The position numbers and the translations under genes were made by a program. The notes beneath the pieces are model-generated. The model ran no database searches and was not told the origin of the DNA. It saw only the letters and a program-made list of their open reading frames with translations. Shown in pieces: positions 54,766 through 64,000 of a DNA stretch of 64,000 nucleotides. The stretch spans positions 31,899,933 to 31,963,932 of the forward strand of contig CM034244.1 in assembly GCA_019916065.1 (NCBI GenBank), written 5' to 3'. Within the stretch, counting starts at the first letter, position 1. Every line of letters starts with the position of its first letter. This DNA comes from Vitellaria paradoxa (lineage: Eukaryota > Streptophyta > Magnoliopsida > Ericales > Sapotaceae).

Positions 54766-57555
54766 CTGCTCCATGTAAAGATCTTCTTCAATGTCACCAT
54801 GAAGAAACGCCGTCTTTACGTCCATCTGTTCCAACTCCATGTCAAAATGAGCTACCAAGGCCAGCATCACCCTGATAGAAGTGTGTCTAACCACTGAGGA
54901 AAAAATCTCATCATAGTCAATTCCTTTCCTTTGTGAGTAACCTTTCGCTACCAAGCGAGCCTTGAATCTTTCACATTTCTTTTCTGACGCAACTTCCTTG
55001 CGTTTGTACACCCATTTGCATCCTATCGCCCGCTTTCCCTCTGGAAGCTCCACCAACTCCCATGTCTTGTTCTTATGCAGAGACTCCATTTTTTCCACCA
55101 TAGCTTGCATCCATTTGCTCTTCTCCTGACTGTTAATAGCTTCCTGAAAAGTAACTGGATCCCCACTATTGGTAACAAGTGCATAAGAAACTAAATCTTC
55201 AAAACCATACCTAGTCGGGGGTTTGATAATGCGTTTCGTCCGCCCTGAAGCTAAACTCTGGTGCTGTTGCTCCTTTGAACTGGAAGCTTGCTCTTCCAAA
55301 CTAGGAGCCTCTAAACTCTGAGTAGAGATGTCCTTAGCCTGATTCTCTACCTCCACCTGCACCACTTGCTTGCTGAAATCTTTGCATTTTAGCTTCTGCT
55401 CCTCTTGTGACTAAGTACTCTTTAACATGGACTTTTCATCAAATACCACGTCTCTGCTGATCACCATTTTGTTTGCCTTAGGATCCTAGAGTTTATACCC
55501 TTTGACCCCTTTTTCATACCCGAGAAAGATACATTGTCGTGACTTTGGGTCAAGCTTGGACCGCTCATCACTAGAAACATGCATATATGCAGGACAACCG
55601 AAGACTCTCAACCCAAAGTAGTCAACCTCCTTCCCTGTCCACACTTCCTCTGCAACCTTCCCTTCTAGTGTTACCTTTGGTGATCTATTGATTAAGAAGC
55701 AAGCCATACTAACCGCATCTGCCTAGAAGTTCTTGGTAAGCCCAACATTCAACCTGAGACATCTTGCTCTCTCAGCAATTGTTCGGTTCATCCTTTCCGC
55801 TACACCATTCTGCTGCGGTGTCTTGCATACTGTGAAGTGTCTCTTTATTCCTTGTTGCTCACAAAATTGCATGAACTTCTTCTCCTTGTACTCAGTGCCG
55901 TTATCTGTCCTCAAACACTTTATCTTCCTCCCAGTTTGATTCTCCACTTCAGCTTTCCACACTTTGAACTTGGCAAACACGTCTGACTTGTGTTGCATGA
56001 AGTAAAACCAAACTTTCTTGGAGAAGTCGTCAATAAACATGACAAAATACTGATGTCCCTGCCGTGATGCAACTCTCACTGGCCCCCAAACATCTGAATG
56101 GACATAATCAAGAATGCCTTCTGTCTTATGTGTAGCTGTCTTGAATTGCACCTTGGTCTGCTTTCCAAGAACACAATACTTGCAAAAATTAAGCTTACAA
56201 GTCTTTATCCCTTTGAGCAAATTCCGCCTGTGTAGCTCTAACATGCCACGTTCCCCCATGTGCCCTAGCCGCATATGCCACAAGACTGTGCTATCAGAAT
56301 CAGACTCTGCTGCGGCAACTCCACCTACAACTGTACTCCCTAACAGTCTATAGATATTCCTAGAAACTTTTTGCCCTTTCATCACCACCATCACCCCTTT
56401 TGAAACTTTCATTGCTCCGCCCTCAGATTTAAAATTGAATCCGTTTGAATCTAAGGCACCCAATGAAATAAGATTCTTTCTAAGATCAGGAATATGTCTT
56501 ACATCACATAAGGTTCGTACCACACCATCAAACATACGGATTTTGATATTCCCAATCTCAAAAACTTTGCATGAAGCATCGTTACCCATTAGAACTGAAC
56601 CAGAATCCACTAACCTGTAGGTGTCGAACCACGCCCTGTTTGGCGTCATGTGAAAAGAACACGCCGAATCTAGTATCCAAGAATCCGTGAGATGATCTGA
56701 ACTTTATGAAACTGAAAGCATGTCGCCATCCTCTGAGTCATTCTTTACAACATTTGCAGACTTTGAACCATCTTTATTCTCGCCGCCCTTATCCTTACCC
56801 CACTCTGGGCAATCTCGCTTGTAGTGGCCCTTCTTGTCGTACTTGAAGCATTGAGGATTTTTCTTTTTTCTTGACTTGGACCGAGAATTTTTATTCCCAT
56901 TCGATTCCCTTTGTCTGCTCCTTCCTCTATCTTGCTTGTCCTTCACAACCAGACCCTCTCCTTGAGAATTCCCATCACTTTGTTTCCGCCTTTGTTGAAA
57001 ATCTAATAAGGCTGTTGTGATCTCCTCATATACAAGAGTCTCTTTACCATAAGTAAGGGTTGTGATCAAGTTCTCAAACACTGATGAATTTGGTAGTGAA
57101 TGCAGTAACATGAAAGCCTTGTCTTCATCCTCGAACTTGACTTCTACCCTCTTCAAATCCCCAATGATTTGATTGAACGCTTTGATGTACTGTTCCAGGT
57201 CTGAGCCCTCCTCTATCTTCAAGCGATATAGCTTTCGCTTAAGATAGAGCTTGTTCGTAAGAGACTTGGACATGTATCTCGCTTCGAGTTTCTTCCATAC
57301 CTCTGCTGGCGAATTCTCCTTAATAACATACTGCATCACATCATCATCCAGACACAATCTGATTGTAGCCACAGCCCTTTCCTGAAGTTCAAGCCAATCT
57401 GCTTCTTCCATCTTTTCAGGCTTCGTCTTCGCCAATGCTTTTGCCATTCCTTGTTGCACCAATAGATCCTTTAACCTTCTCTGCCATAATCCAAAATTCC
57501 CCATTCCATTGAATTTGTTGACTTCGAACTTTGCAGATGAAGAGCTTCCTGACAT
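54766..57555 (-). pseudogene. Tnt1-like copia gag-pol, truncated, four nonsense codons
   Basis: One frame from ATG 57555 (MSGSSSSAKFEVNKFNG) to 54766 with no frameshift, stopped only at 56704-56706 (TAA), 55723-55725, 55486-55488 and 55411-55413 (TAG each). Order: UBN2-type gag, knuckle (CFKYDKKGHYKRDC, second Cys replaced by Tyr), protease 'WILDSACSFHMTP', HHCC module 'HMRLGHMGERGM' with CKYCVLGK, integrase 'SDVWGP', 'LRTDNGTEY', 'TPQQNGVAERMNR', then reverse transcriptase from GCKWVYKRK to 'DVKTAFLHGDIEEDLYMEQ'. The YVDD half and RNase H are missing. Near-intact frame implies youth. Confidence 0.92.
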
Positions 57556-57715
57556 TATGCCTCGTTGAAGTGAATAGTACCCACTAAGTAAGTTCCCAGG
57601 AAAGATTGGAATGGTCACACTGGTCCCACTTAAAACCCAACCTCCTAGACATAACTTCCTTAAACTCGTACGTATCCACACCACAAACCAAGGCAACCTG
57701 AGCTCTGATACCAAT

Positions 57716-58223
57716 TGTTGTTGCAGAAACCCTGGATCACCTTCTGGCAACACCCCTGCAAATAATAGCAAACACGAACACAAGAAAAAACGCAATAGAA
57801 GAATACAAGATTTACGTGGTTTGGTAATTTGCCTACGTCCACGAGTACTCAGAGAAGAAAATCCACTATGTGAATAATATTACAATCACACAATATTTCC
57901 TCTCACCCAATACCCCAATACACCCCACAAAGCAATTCCTCAAGCAAAACTACAACTCTCACCTCAAAGGAGGAATATAACTAGAGTACAAGCTTGCTAC
58001 CCAAAGCTTTGACTGGTGTGTCTTTTTCAAAAAGAAAGACCCTTTATTTATAACCTCACAAGGCCCCCTCTGCCTTTATGAGAAAATCGATGTGGGACAG
58101 GATTTACAACCTCACAAGACTTTTGCCTTTATGAGAAATCCAATGTGGGATAGGATTTATAACCTCACAAGACTTCTGCTTTTATGAGAAAACCAATGTG
58201 AGATAGGAGCCAACAAATTAACA
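57716..58223 (-). repeat. 5' LTR of the Tnt1-like copia
   Basis: 508 bp; carries a short tandem repeat of 'tttataacctcacaagactt' and 'atgagaaa...caatgtggga' words at 58048-58205. Confidence 0.85.
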
Positions 58224-58228
58224 GATAC

Positions 58229-58530
58229 CCGCCATGGAACCATTCCCCAAGCTGAATGCACTTACGATTTGGTGGTTCAAGAAGAAACTCAACGCAATAT
58301 TAGCCATGGTAGCCACTCGACAGCATCAACCCGCACTTCCAGAAGTCCCGTCCAACAATCCTAGCAAGGATTTGAATGTCATATGTAGCCACTGTAATTC
58401 TCCCGGCCACACTAAAGGCGGATGTTTGAAAATTATAGGATATCCAGAATGGTGGAGCACTCGAAACAGGACCAAGAAACAAAATGATTCTTCGGGTTCT
58501 AAATCAGTCCAATCTCGTTCTCATGGATGA
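58229..58530 (+). pseudogene. copia gag, C-terminal segment with zinc knuckle
   Basis: Resumes the gag broken at 54160: MEPFPKLNALTIWW corresponds to the segment after Q-I-L in plant copia gags. The knuckle CSHCNSPGHTKGGC (C-x2-C-x4-H-x4-C) is followed by 'LKIIGYPEWW', a typical copia phrase. Ends at a stop at 58528-58530. Confidence 0.85.
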
Positions 58531-58639
58531 GGAAATTCATTTGCAAATTATGTGCAAAATAACTCCGCTGAGAGTTTAGAACTTCTCAGCATTAATTGTA
58601 GGCTTTTCAATCGTCGCTACTATCTACAAATTATGCTGG

Positions 58640-59800
58640 TAAAATCTACCCAACCCAAATGGAATGGATCATAGATAGTGGCGCGTTTGATCACTGAAAT
58701 CCACACCTTCATTTTTTTTAGTACCTATCAAAAACTAAAAATGATTTTCCAGTTTTCCTTCCTTCCGATGCCACCCACTCTATTGCCCATATTGGAGATG
58801 TGCATTTATTCAATAATATTCATCTCCAAAATATTTTGCATGTTCCAAATTTTTGCTTCAATTTATTACCTGCTCAAAAAAGTACTTTTCAACTTAATTG
58901 TCAAGTAATATTTTTTGTTTCTTCTTTTTGTGTATTTCAGGTTATCCACTTGAAGACAATGATTGGAGCGGGTGAAGCGTGAAACGGACTTTATTACCTC
59001 TGGCTATTTCCATCACAAGCTAATTCTGCATTTTATAATCGACCTTTTAACTTACGGTACCAGAGATTAGGGCACCCGTTAGATTATGTTAATCCTAGAT
59101 TTATTTCTATTCTTGCAAATAAATTTAATTGTGATGCTTGCCATCGTGACAAACATGCGTGATTACCATTTAAAAAATTTTTAAATAAAAGTTCAGTACC
59201 TTTCAATCGCATTTTTTGTGATGTTTGGGGAGGTTACCACATGCTTTCCATTTGTGGTGCCCAATATTTTCTAACTATTGTGGACGAATATATTCGTATT
59301 ACATGGATATATCTCATGATTTACAAATAGGCCATAGAAAAATTAAATTCTTTCTTACGTATGATTAAACATCATTTTAATGTCACCATTAAATTTTTTG
59401 CGTTCCAACAATGGCATGGAATTTACAAAAATGACACCCAAAAACTTTTTTTATAATCATGAAATTATACAAGAGTTGACTTGCACGAATACACCTTGAC
59501 ATATTTTAAACGTGGCCCGATGTTTACGATTTTAAGCCAATTTACAACCATTTATTTAATAAACCGTATGCCCTCTATCACCTTAAAAATGGTCCTTCCT
59601 TTTGAACTTCTTTTCAAAAAACCCCCATCTTATGATCCTCTTACAGTTTTTGACTGTTTATGCTACGCACAAACCTCCCGCGTAGGGTGTGACAAATTTC
59701 AACTATGTGGGGTTACATGTATTTTTCTTGGGTACCCTCTCCTCACCATGGTTACCATCTCTTTAATACTAAAAAAAAAAAAAATATTTCTCGAGATGTA
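58640..59800 (+). pseudogene. copia protease and integrase region (heavily decayed)
   Basis: 'WIIDSGAFDH' near 58666-58695 is the protease active site. 59060-59160 has the H-H-C-C module (RLGHPLDYVNPRF, CDACHRDKHA). Core-domain traces follow (IFCDVWGGYH, LTIVDEYIRITW), then 'YLINRMPSITLKMVLPFELL' and 'FDCLCYAQT' in 59481-59801. Many stops and frame changes. Confidence 0.8.
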
Positions 59801-60439
59801 ACTTTTTTGAAAATAATTTTCTATTTAAAAATCATTGTTTAGATTTTTAACAATCATTTTTCTAACCCACAATCTGCCGTTTCAGAGCCCAAAGGTTCTA
59901 CTCCTCATTCCACACCATCAACCGAATTTTATATTGACTCAGCCATGTCCACAAATACCATCAGCACACTTGGCCCATCAACAGATCAACCCAACCTCCC
60001 TCCTATTAATACCAATAGCCCTCTTCCCTTACCTCCTAATGATATGACCCCATCCCCAACCAAACCTATTAGCCACTCGTATCCTCAGTCCACTAGTCTA
60101 TAAGGTCTAAACACCAAATCCACCCACCCACCAAATTAAATGATTACTATTGTCCATCATTCACTCGTTTTTGCGTCAACCCATTTCGTCATTGTCTGCA
60201 GGTACGACTCATCCTCTTAGCAATTTTGTTTCCTACCATCACTTTTCTCCAAAATATTTTTCTTTTTTAACTACTGTGTCCAATCAACATGATCTAATTT
60301 TATACACTGAAGCCATTAAACAGTCACATTGGCGTGATGCAATTTCTTTCAAAATCACTGCACTTAAAAATAATAATACTTGGACAATTATCCCTCTCCC
60401 CCCCTCCCACCAAAAACCAAAAAAAAAAAAAAAAACCAA

Positions 60440-61090
60440 TTAGGTGCAAGTGAATTTTTAAAACCAAATTACATGCAAATGATAAGGTCAAGCGATACAA
60501 GACCTGTTTAGTTGCTAAAGGATATGCTCAAATTGAGGGGTTAGATTACCATGACACATTTGCTCTAGTGGCCAAGTTGGTCACTGTTCGGTGTTTACTA
60601 GCCATAGCTACTGCAAAAAATTGGCACATTCATCAGTTGGATGTTCACAATGTCTTTTTACATGGTGACTTAAATGAGAAAGTTTTTTATGTCTTTCCCA
60701 CCCTATTATGGCACTAAAGGGGAGATCGTGTTTGTCACTTACAAAAGTCATTACATGGCCTCAAACAAGTTTCTCGCAACTGTTTTTCCAAATTGTCTAC
60801 CGTTCTTTTATCTGTAGGATTCACACAATCACATGTTGATCGTTCTCTTTTAACATATACTCGTGGATCTAAATACATTGTTATTTTTGTATATGTTGAT
60901 GATTTATTAATTGCAGAGACTAATCTTAAAGCCATTGCACAACTTAAAACTTTCTTGCCTACTCAGTTTAAAATAAAGGATCTCAAGCACCTAAAATACT
61001 CTTTAGGCATTGAGGTAGCTCGATCACCTTAAGCGATATTTATTAACTAGCGCAAATATACTTTGGACATTGCTTGTAATCTTCTCTTGA
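60440..61090 (+). pseudogene. copia reverse transcriptase fragment (decayed)
   Basis: '[20 protein letters not shown]', [18 protein letters not shown], '[18 protein letters not shown]', 'LQKSLHGLKQVSRNCFSK' and the catalytic 'YVDDLLIAETN' near 60892-60924, ending with INQRKYTLDI-like sequence at about 61040-61070. Stops at 60716 and 61030. Beyond about 61090 no pol is recognisable. Confidence 0.85.
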
Positions 61091-61204
61091 TGATAGAGAG
61101 GCGTGGTGAATTTACAATTCTTCTCTGAATTAGTAAGTGTCACACAAAAAAAATCATAGAAAATTGATTTGAGTTTCGAAAATAAAACCTACCTAAGCAT
61201 TTTG

Positions 61205-61388
61205 TCAAACACCTGGGTGACAACAATTAAATTCAATTTAGAAACTTGTAGTAGAAAATTTAATAAAGCTACAAACAACTATAAAAGGATCTTGTATCAA
61301 ACACCTGGGTGACAACAATTAAATTCAATTTAGAAACTTGTAATGGAAAATTTAATAAAGCTAAAAATAACTATAAAAAGATCTTGCA
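61205..61388. repeat. Tandem duplication, two ~92-bp copies
   Basis: 'tcaaacacctgggtgacaac' through 'aactataaaa' occurs at 61205-61296 and 61297-61388 with a few substitutions. Confidence 0.85.
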
Positions 61389-62354
61389 TTTCCTCGAAGG
61401 ATTTTTATGGATTTTCAAGGAGAATAATGACTAATAAATTTGGTTGTAAAATTGAGTTTGCTTCGTTGAGCCTCTAGATCAAACACTTAGTGCAACAATT
61501 TATATAGAATGCATGAAAGTTCTAAGTGGCAATCCACATATAAAATTCTTAAGATCGGGTATGAAAATTCTAACTAACTCACTCACATATAATATGCATG
61601 GAATACACAATCAAGAGTTAATCAAGAAATATCAACTAGTGATTTCAAAGGATCCAAACAAACTAATCATCATTCATTACAAATCCAAAAGAAATTAAAC
61701 ATTGAAGCACAATTAAGAACAATAGTTGACAAAGTTAGGTTTATGTAATTGAAAATTCAAATCAAACGCTTAGAGTACATAATCTATAGCGAGTACATGC
61801 AAATTCTATATTAATAATTCACATACAAATCTTTCAAGGAAATGCATGAGAATTCTAGTTAGCAAGTCACGTATATAAACAACATAAATAATACAAACAA
61901 GATCTAGAATTCTCAATTGATGTTTTCACTAGATCCAAACAAATCAACTACTATTTAAATAGAATTCTTAAGAAAATTTAATGTTGAAACACTAAGTACC
62001 TTGAAAATTCATATAGATCCACGACTTTCCTTGATTTGAATGCAAGAACGAAGACAACTCAAGCATCGTAGAAGATAAACTTCAAATATGTATTGAAATT
62101 AAAGCAACTACAAGAGAATTCTTAAAAAAAAAATAGAAATAAAAAATTTTCCTAGCTACTAAACAGGATTTAAAATCTCTCTTTACAGATATAATATACT
62201 CTACATCTAACTATCTAATTCCTAATCTTCTCACCTAATGTGATGTATATATATCCCTCTCTCTCAACAATCACTCTCTATTTATAGCACAACCTAATTG
62301 TTTGAAATGACCAAAGAGCCTTTAAAACTAATGAAAAATTAAAAATATTCTATA

Positions 62355-62625
62355 GAAACTTGCATGGTTCGAACCAAGGTTTCAACCATTCTTTCATACT
62401 TAAACATTTTTCAAAACTTGAAGTTGAGTTGCTCTCTATTGTTCAAACCAAGGTGCAAACCAAGGGTGGTTCGAACCTTGGTTCATACCATAACTTGACA
62501 CTTAGAAAAATTTAGAGCTTGAGATGTTGCTTTACCCACTGTTGTTCAAACCAAGGTGCGAGCCAGGTGTGGTTCAAACCTTGGTTCACACCACCTTTAT
62601 GACCTAGAAAATTTCTTTGGCTTTT
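62355..62625. repeat. Imperfect repeats around GGTTCGAACC-type palindromes
   Basis: A unit of roughly 110 bp with 'gttcaaaccaaggtg' and, inverted, 'aaccttggttca' is repeated at about 62450-62555 and 62556-62625, with a related start at 62360. Noncoding, class unknown. Confidence 0.6.
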
Positions 62626-64000
62626 GATGTTTCACCCTTCTGTTGTTTGAACTTTAGTTCGTACCAAGCCCTTAATACTTCATTTTTTCATCTTTTTAAG
62701 CTCTTTTTTTTTTGCCTCACATTCAATGGGATTTCTTCCATATACATTTTTATGTTGATTTGGCCTCCAATTGCATAGAATTAATTCTTGAAAATTGCAA
62801 TCAATACAAAATAAAAATGTATGAAAATATGCAATAAGATCAAGTTTTAAGTAAATGTATTTATACAATTAGCACATCAAAAAGTTGTATAAATGTATAA
62901 TATTATGTGCTAATCAGACATCGTTGTTGATTCTAGACAACTTGGATGTCGTCCCACCTCCTCACCCATAAAACAACACCTCAAGTTGCGTTACGACTCT
63001 AACCTCTCACAGATCTAAGCCCCTATCAGCACTTAGTAGGGTGCTTTATTTATCTCACCATTTTAAGACCTGACGTCACTGTCATGCCCTTAAATCCCGA
63101 GATCCTAAGGAGTGAGTTTAGATTGAAAAATGTAACGCACCTGGTCCATTACAGTATTACTATTTATTTTTCAGAACTATTGACCCTTCTTTAATTTATG
63201 TAGATAATAACAATTATTATTTTATTAATAAAACACACACCCGGATTTAAATTAGAACCAAATAACATAAGTTTCTTTTATTTCTAAAACGGTATTTTCA
63301 TATCTATACGCTTGTAATGTTATCATATTTAAATCGTAAAAGCTGCTTAACAGCACCATGGGGCTTCAAACGGTTGTATTGGCCCTCCTAGATGTTAGGT
63401 TCTACACCCGCAACACAGCCTGTAAGGACGTGAGCACCAACCCACTTGTGCTCACGATATATAGAAATATATTTTTTGTAATGCATTTTATAAATCACAT
63501 AAAACAATGAATATAACAAAGAATCACCTCATACATCAACACATAGCAGGATAGAACAACATTAATTTGTAACTTTTATTTATCATATTAACCTTTCCTT
63601 ATTTATTATTTTCTTTTCCCAAGGTGGGGAAGGATGCTCTGTAAGACTGTCTCATAATCAAAGTGGTAGTCTAAAACATTGCAAGCTAGTTCGTATAAAT
63701 ATACGGGTCGCGGAGCACCCCTGCGTCATCGTTTATAGATTTGAGTCTAAAAGCCATGATGAACCTTACCATTTTCGTCGTCGTTGTGAATCATTAGTCC
63801 ACGAACACGATTACCCGACCCTGCGCAGCTTTAAGGTCTTTCAACCTAAGGGTATCTTTTGACCCTTCCTATTTTATATAGTATTCTCATTTTTCCAAAA
63901 ATCAACATTTTCTTAGATTTTCCGTTTATGTTGTTAAAGTTTAGAAATAATAACTGTGAGTGTGTATTAACTTCCACAATTTCATGTCTCCATTTTATCA
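62626..64000. other. Unassigned sequence to the window end
   Basis: No gene or element boundary can be supported. 62930-63170 and 63340-63850 have higher complexity and could be part of LTR elements continuing past the window, but I see no coding motif. Confidence 0.4.

Larger units (their letters stand above)
54166..58223 (-). mobile_element. Tnt1-like Ty1/copia element inserted in the older copia
   Basis: Target duplication GATAC at 54161-54165 and 58224-58228. The 5' LTR is 57716-58223 (508 bp, TGTTGTTGCAG to AATTAACA on the plus strand), with primer site TGGTATCAGAGCT at 57701-57713 (minus). gag and pol follow to 54766 and stop in the middle of reverse transcriptase. From 54765 to about 54199 is sequence I cannot assign, and only the last 30-odd bp (TGTTGTTATAGAAACCCTGG and a few more) match the 5' LTR. 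TSDs at both ends show that it inserted as a unit. Confidence 0.9.
53615..61090 (+). mobile_element. Old Ty1/copia element, split by a younger copia
   Basis: A perfect tRNA-iMet primer site TGGTATCAGAGC lies at 53615-53626, followed by gag (53692), then the nested element, then gag again from 58229, the zinc knuckle, protease, integrase and reverse transcriptase up to about 61090: the copia order on the plus strand. All parts are heavily worn. RNase H and the 3' LTR were not found before the window end. The coordinates therefore run from primer site to last recognisable pol sequence, not to the true ends. Confidence 0.85.

Noticed and set aside
62360..62480. GGTTCGAACC resembling a Pol III B box (tRNA-derived SINE or tRNA)
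   Set aside because: The consensus GGTTCGANNCC is one base longer, no A box lies at the right distance, no cloverleaf forms, and the word is part of a palindromic repeat.
61090..64000. 3' LTR of the older plus-strand copia
   Set aside because: No sequence here matches the stretch that ends at 53614, so I could not support an LTR pair.

Overview
The window reads as nuclear DNA of a flowering plant, most likely a eudicot. It has GT-AG introns, plant-specific gene families (AT-hook/PPC proteins, a conserved plant RING protein), very AT-rich spacers, MITEs, and nested Ty1/copia, Ty3/gypsy and LINE elements. All boundaries were read by hand; no alignment or database search was run.

Only three host genes can be supported. 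(1) 2..808 (+): the 3' part of an AHL-type AT-hook/PPC DNA-binding protein, cut by the window edge. (2) 5710..11055 (-): a four-exon RING-HC (C3HC4) protein of 242 residues; every exon junction keeps frame, and its introns hold Tourist-like MITEs and a copia scrap. (3) 24424..35513 (+): a six-exon, 154-residue ankyrin-repeat protein whose second intron is 8.3 kb, swollen by two LTR elements.

Everything else is transposon or unassigned spacer. About 13.9-14.3 kb is a 5'-truncated RTE-like LINE with a 17-bp target duplication, sitting in one copy of a local tandem duplication. About 16.3-22.3 kb is a complete but decayed copia element (minus strand; 235/236-bp LTRs; TSD GAAAT) whose primer-binding site fits the anticodon arm of tRNA-Ile rather than the usual tRNA-iMet 3' end. 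Intron 2 of the ankyrin gene carries a deleted gypsy element (25601..28719, TSD CTTCC) and a coding-poor 2.2-kb LTR element (31035..33260, TSD CAAGT). About 35.6-37.4 kb is a nested pair of inverted-repeat elements holding a GC-richer, coding-like core. About 39.5-47.8 kb is a small gag-only LTR element (TR-GAG-like) whose gag is interrupted by a full-length L1-type LINE (40798..47234, 14-bp TSD); that LINE's ORF1 carries twelve TAGGGTTT telobox words, most encoding an AARV peptide repeat. About 53.6-61.1 kb is an old copia element (+) split in its gag by a younger Tnt1-like copia (-; TSD GATAC) that has lost the second half of pol and nearly all of one LTR's expected sequence.

The strongest candidates for something new are the apparent half-tRNA-Ile(IAU) primer site and the telobox-coded repeat in the LINE. 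I found no operon-like or defence-like multigene system. The clearest theme is layered retroelement nesting, with decay by nonsense codons that are all explicable as C-to-T or G-to-A changes.
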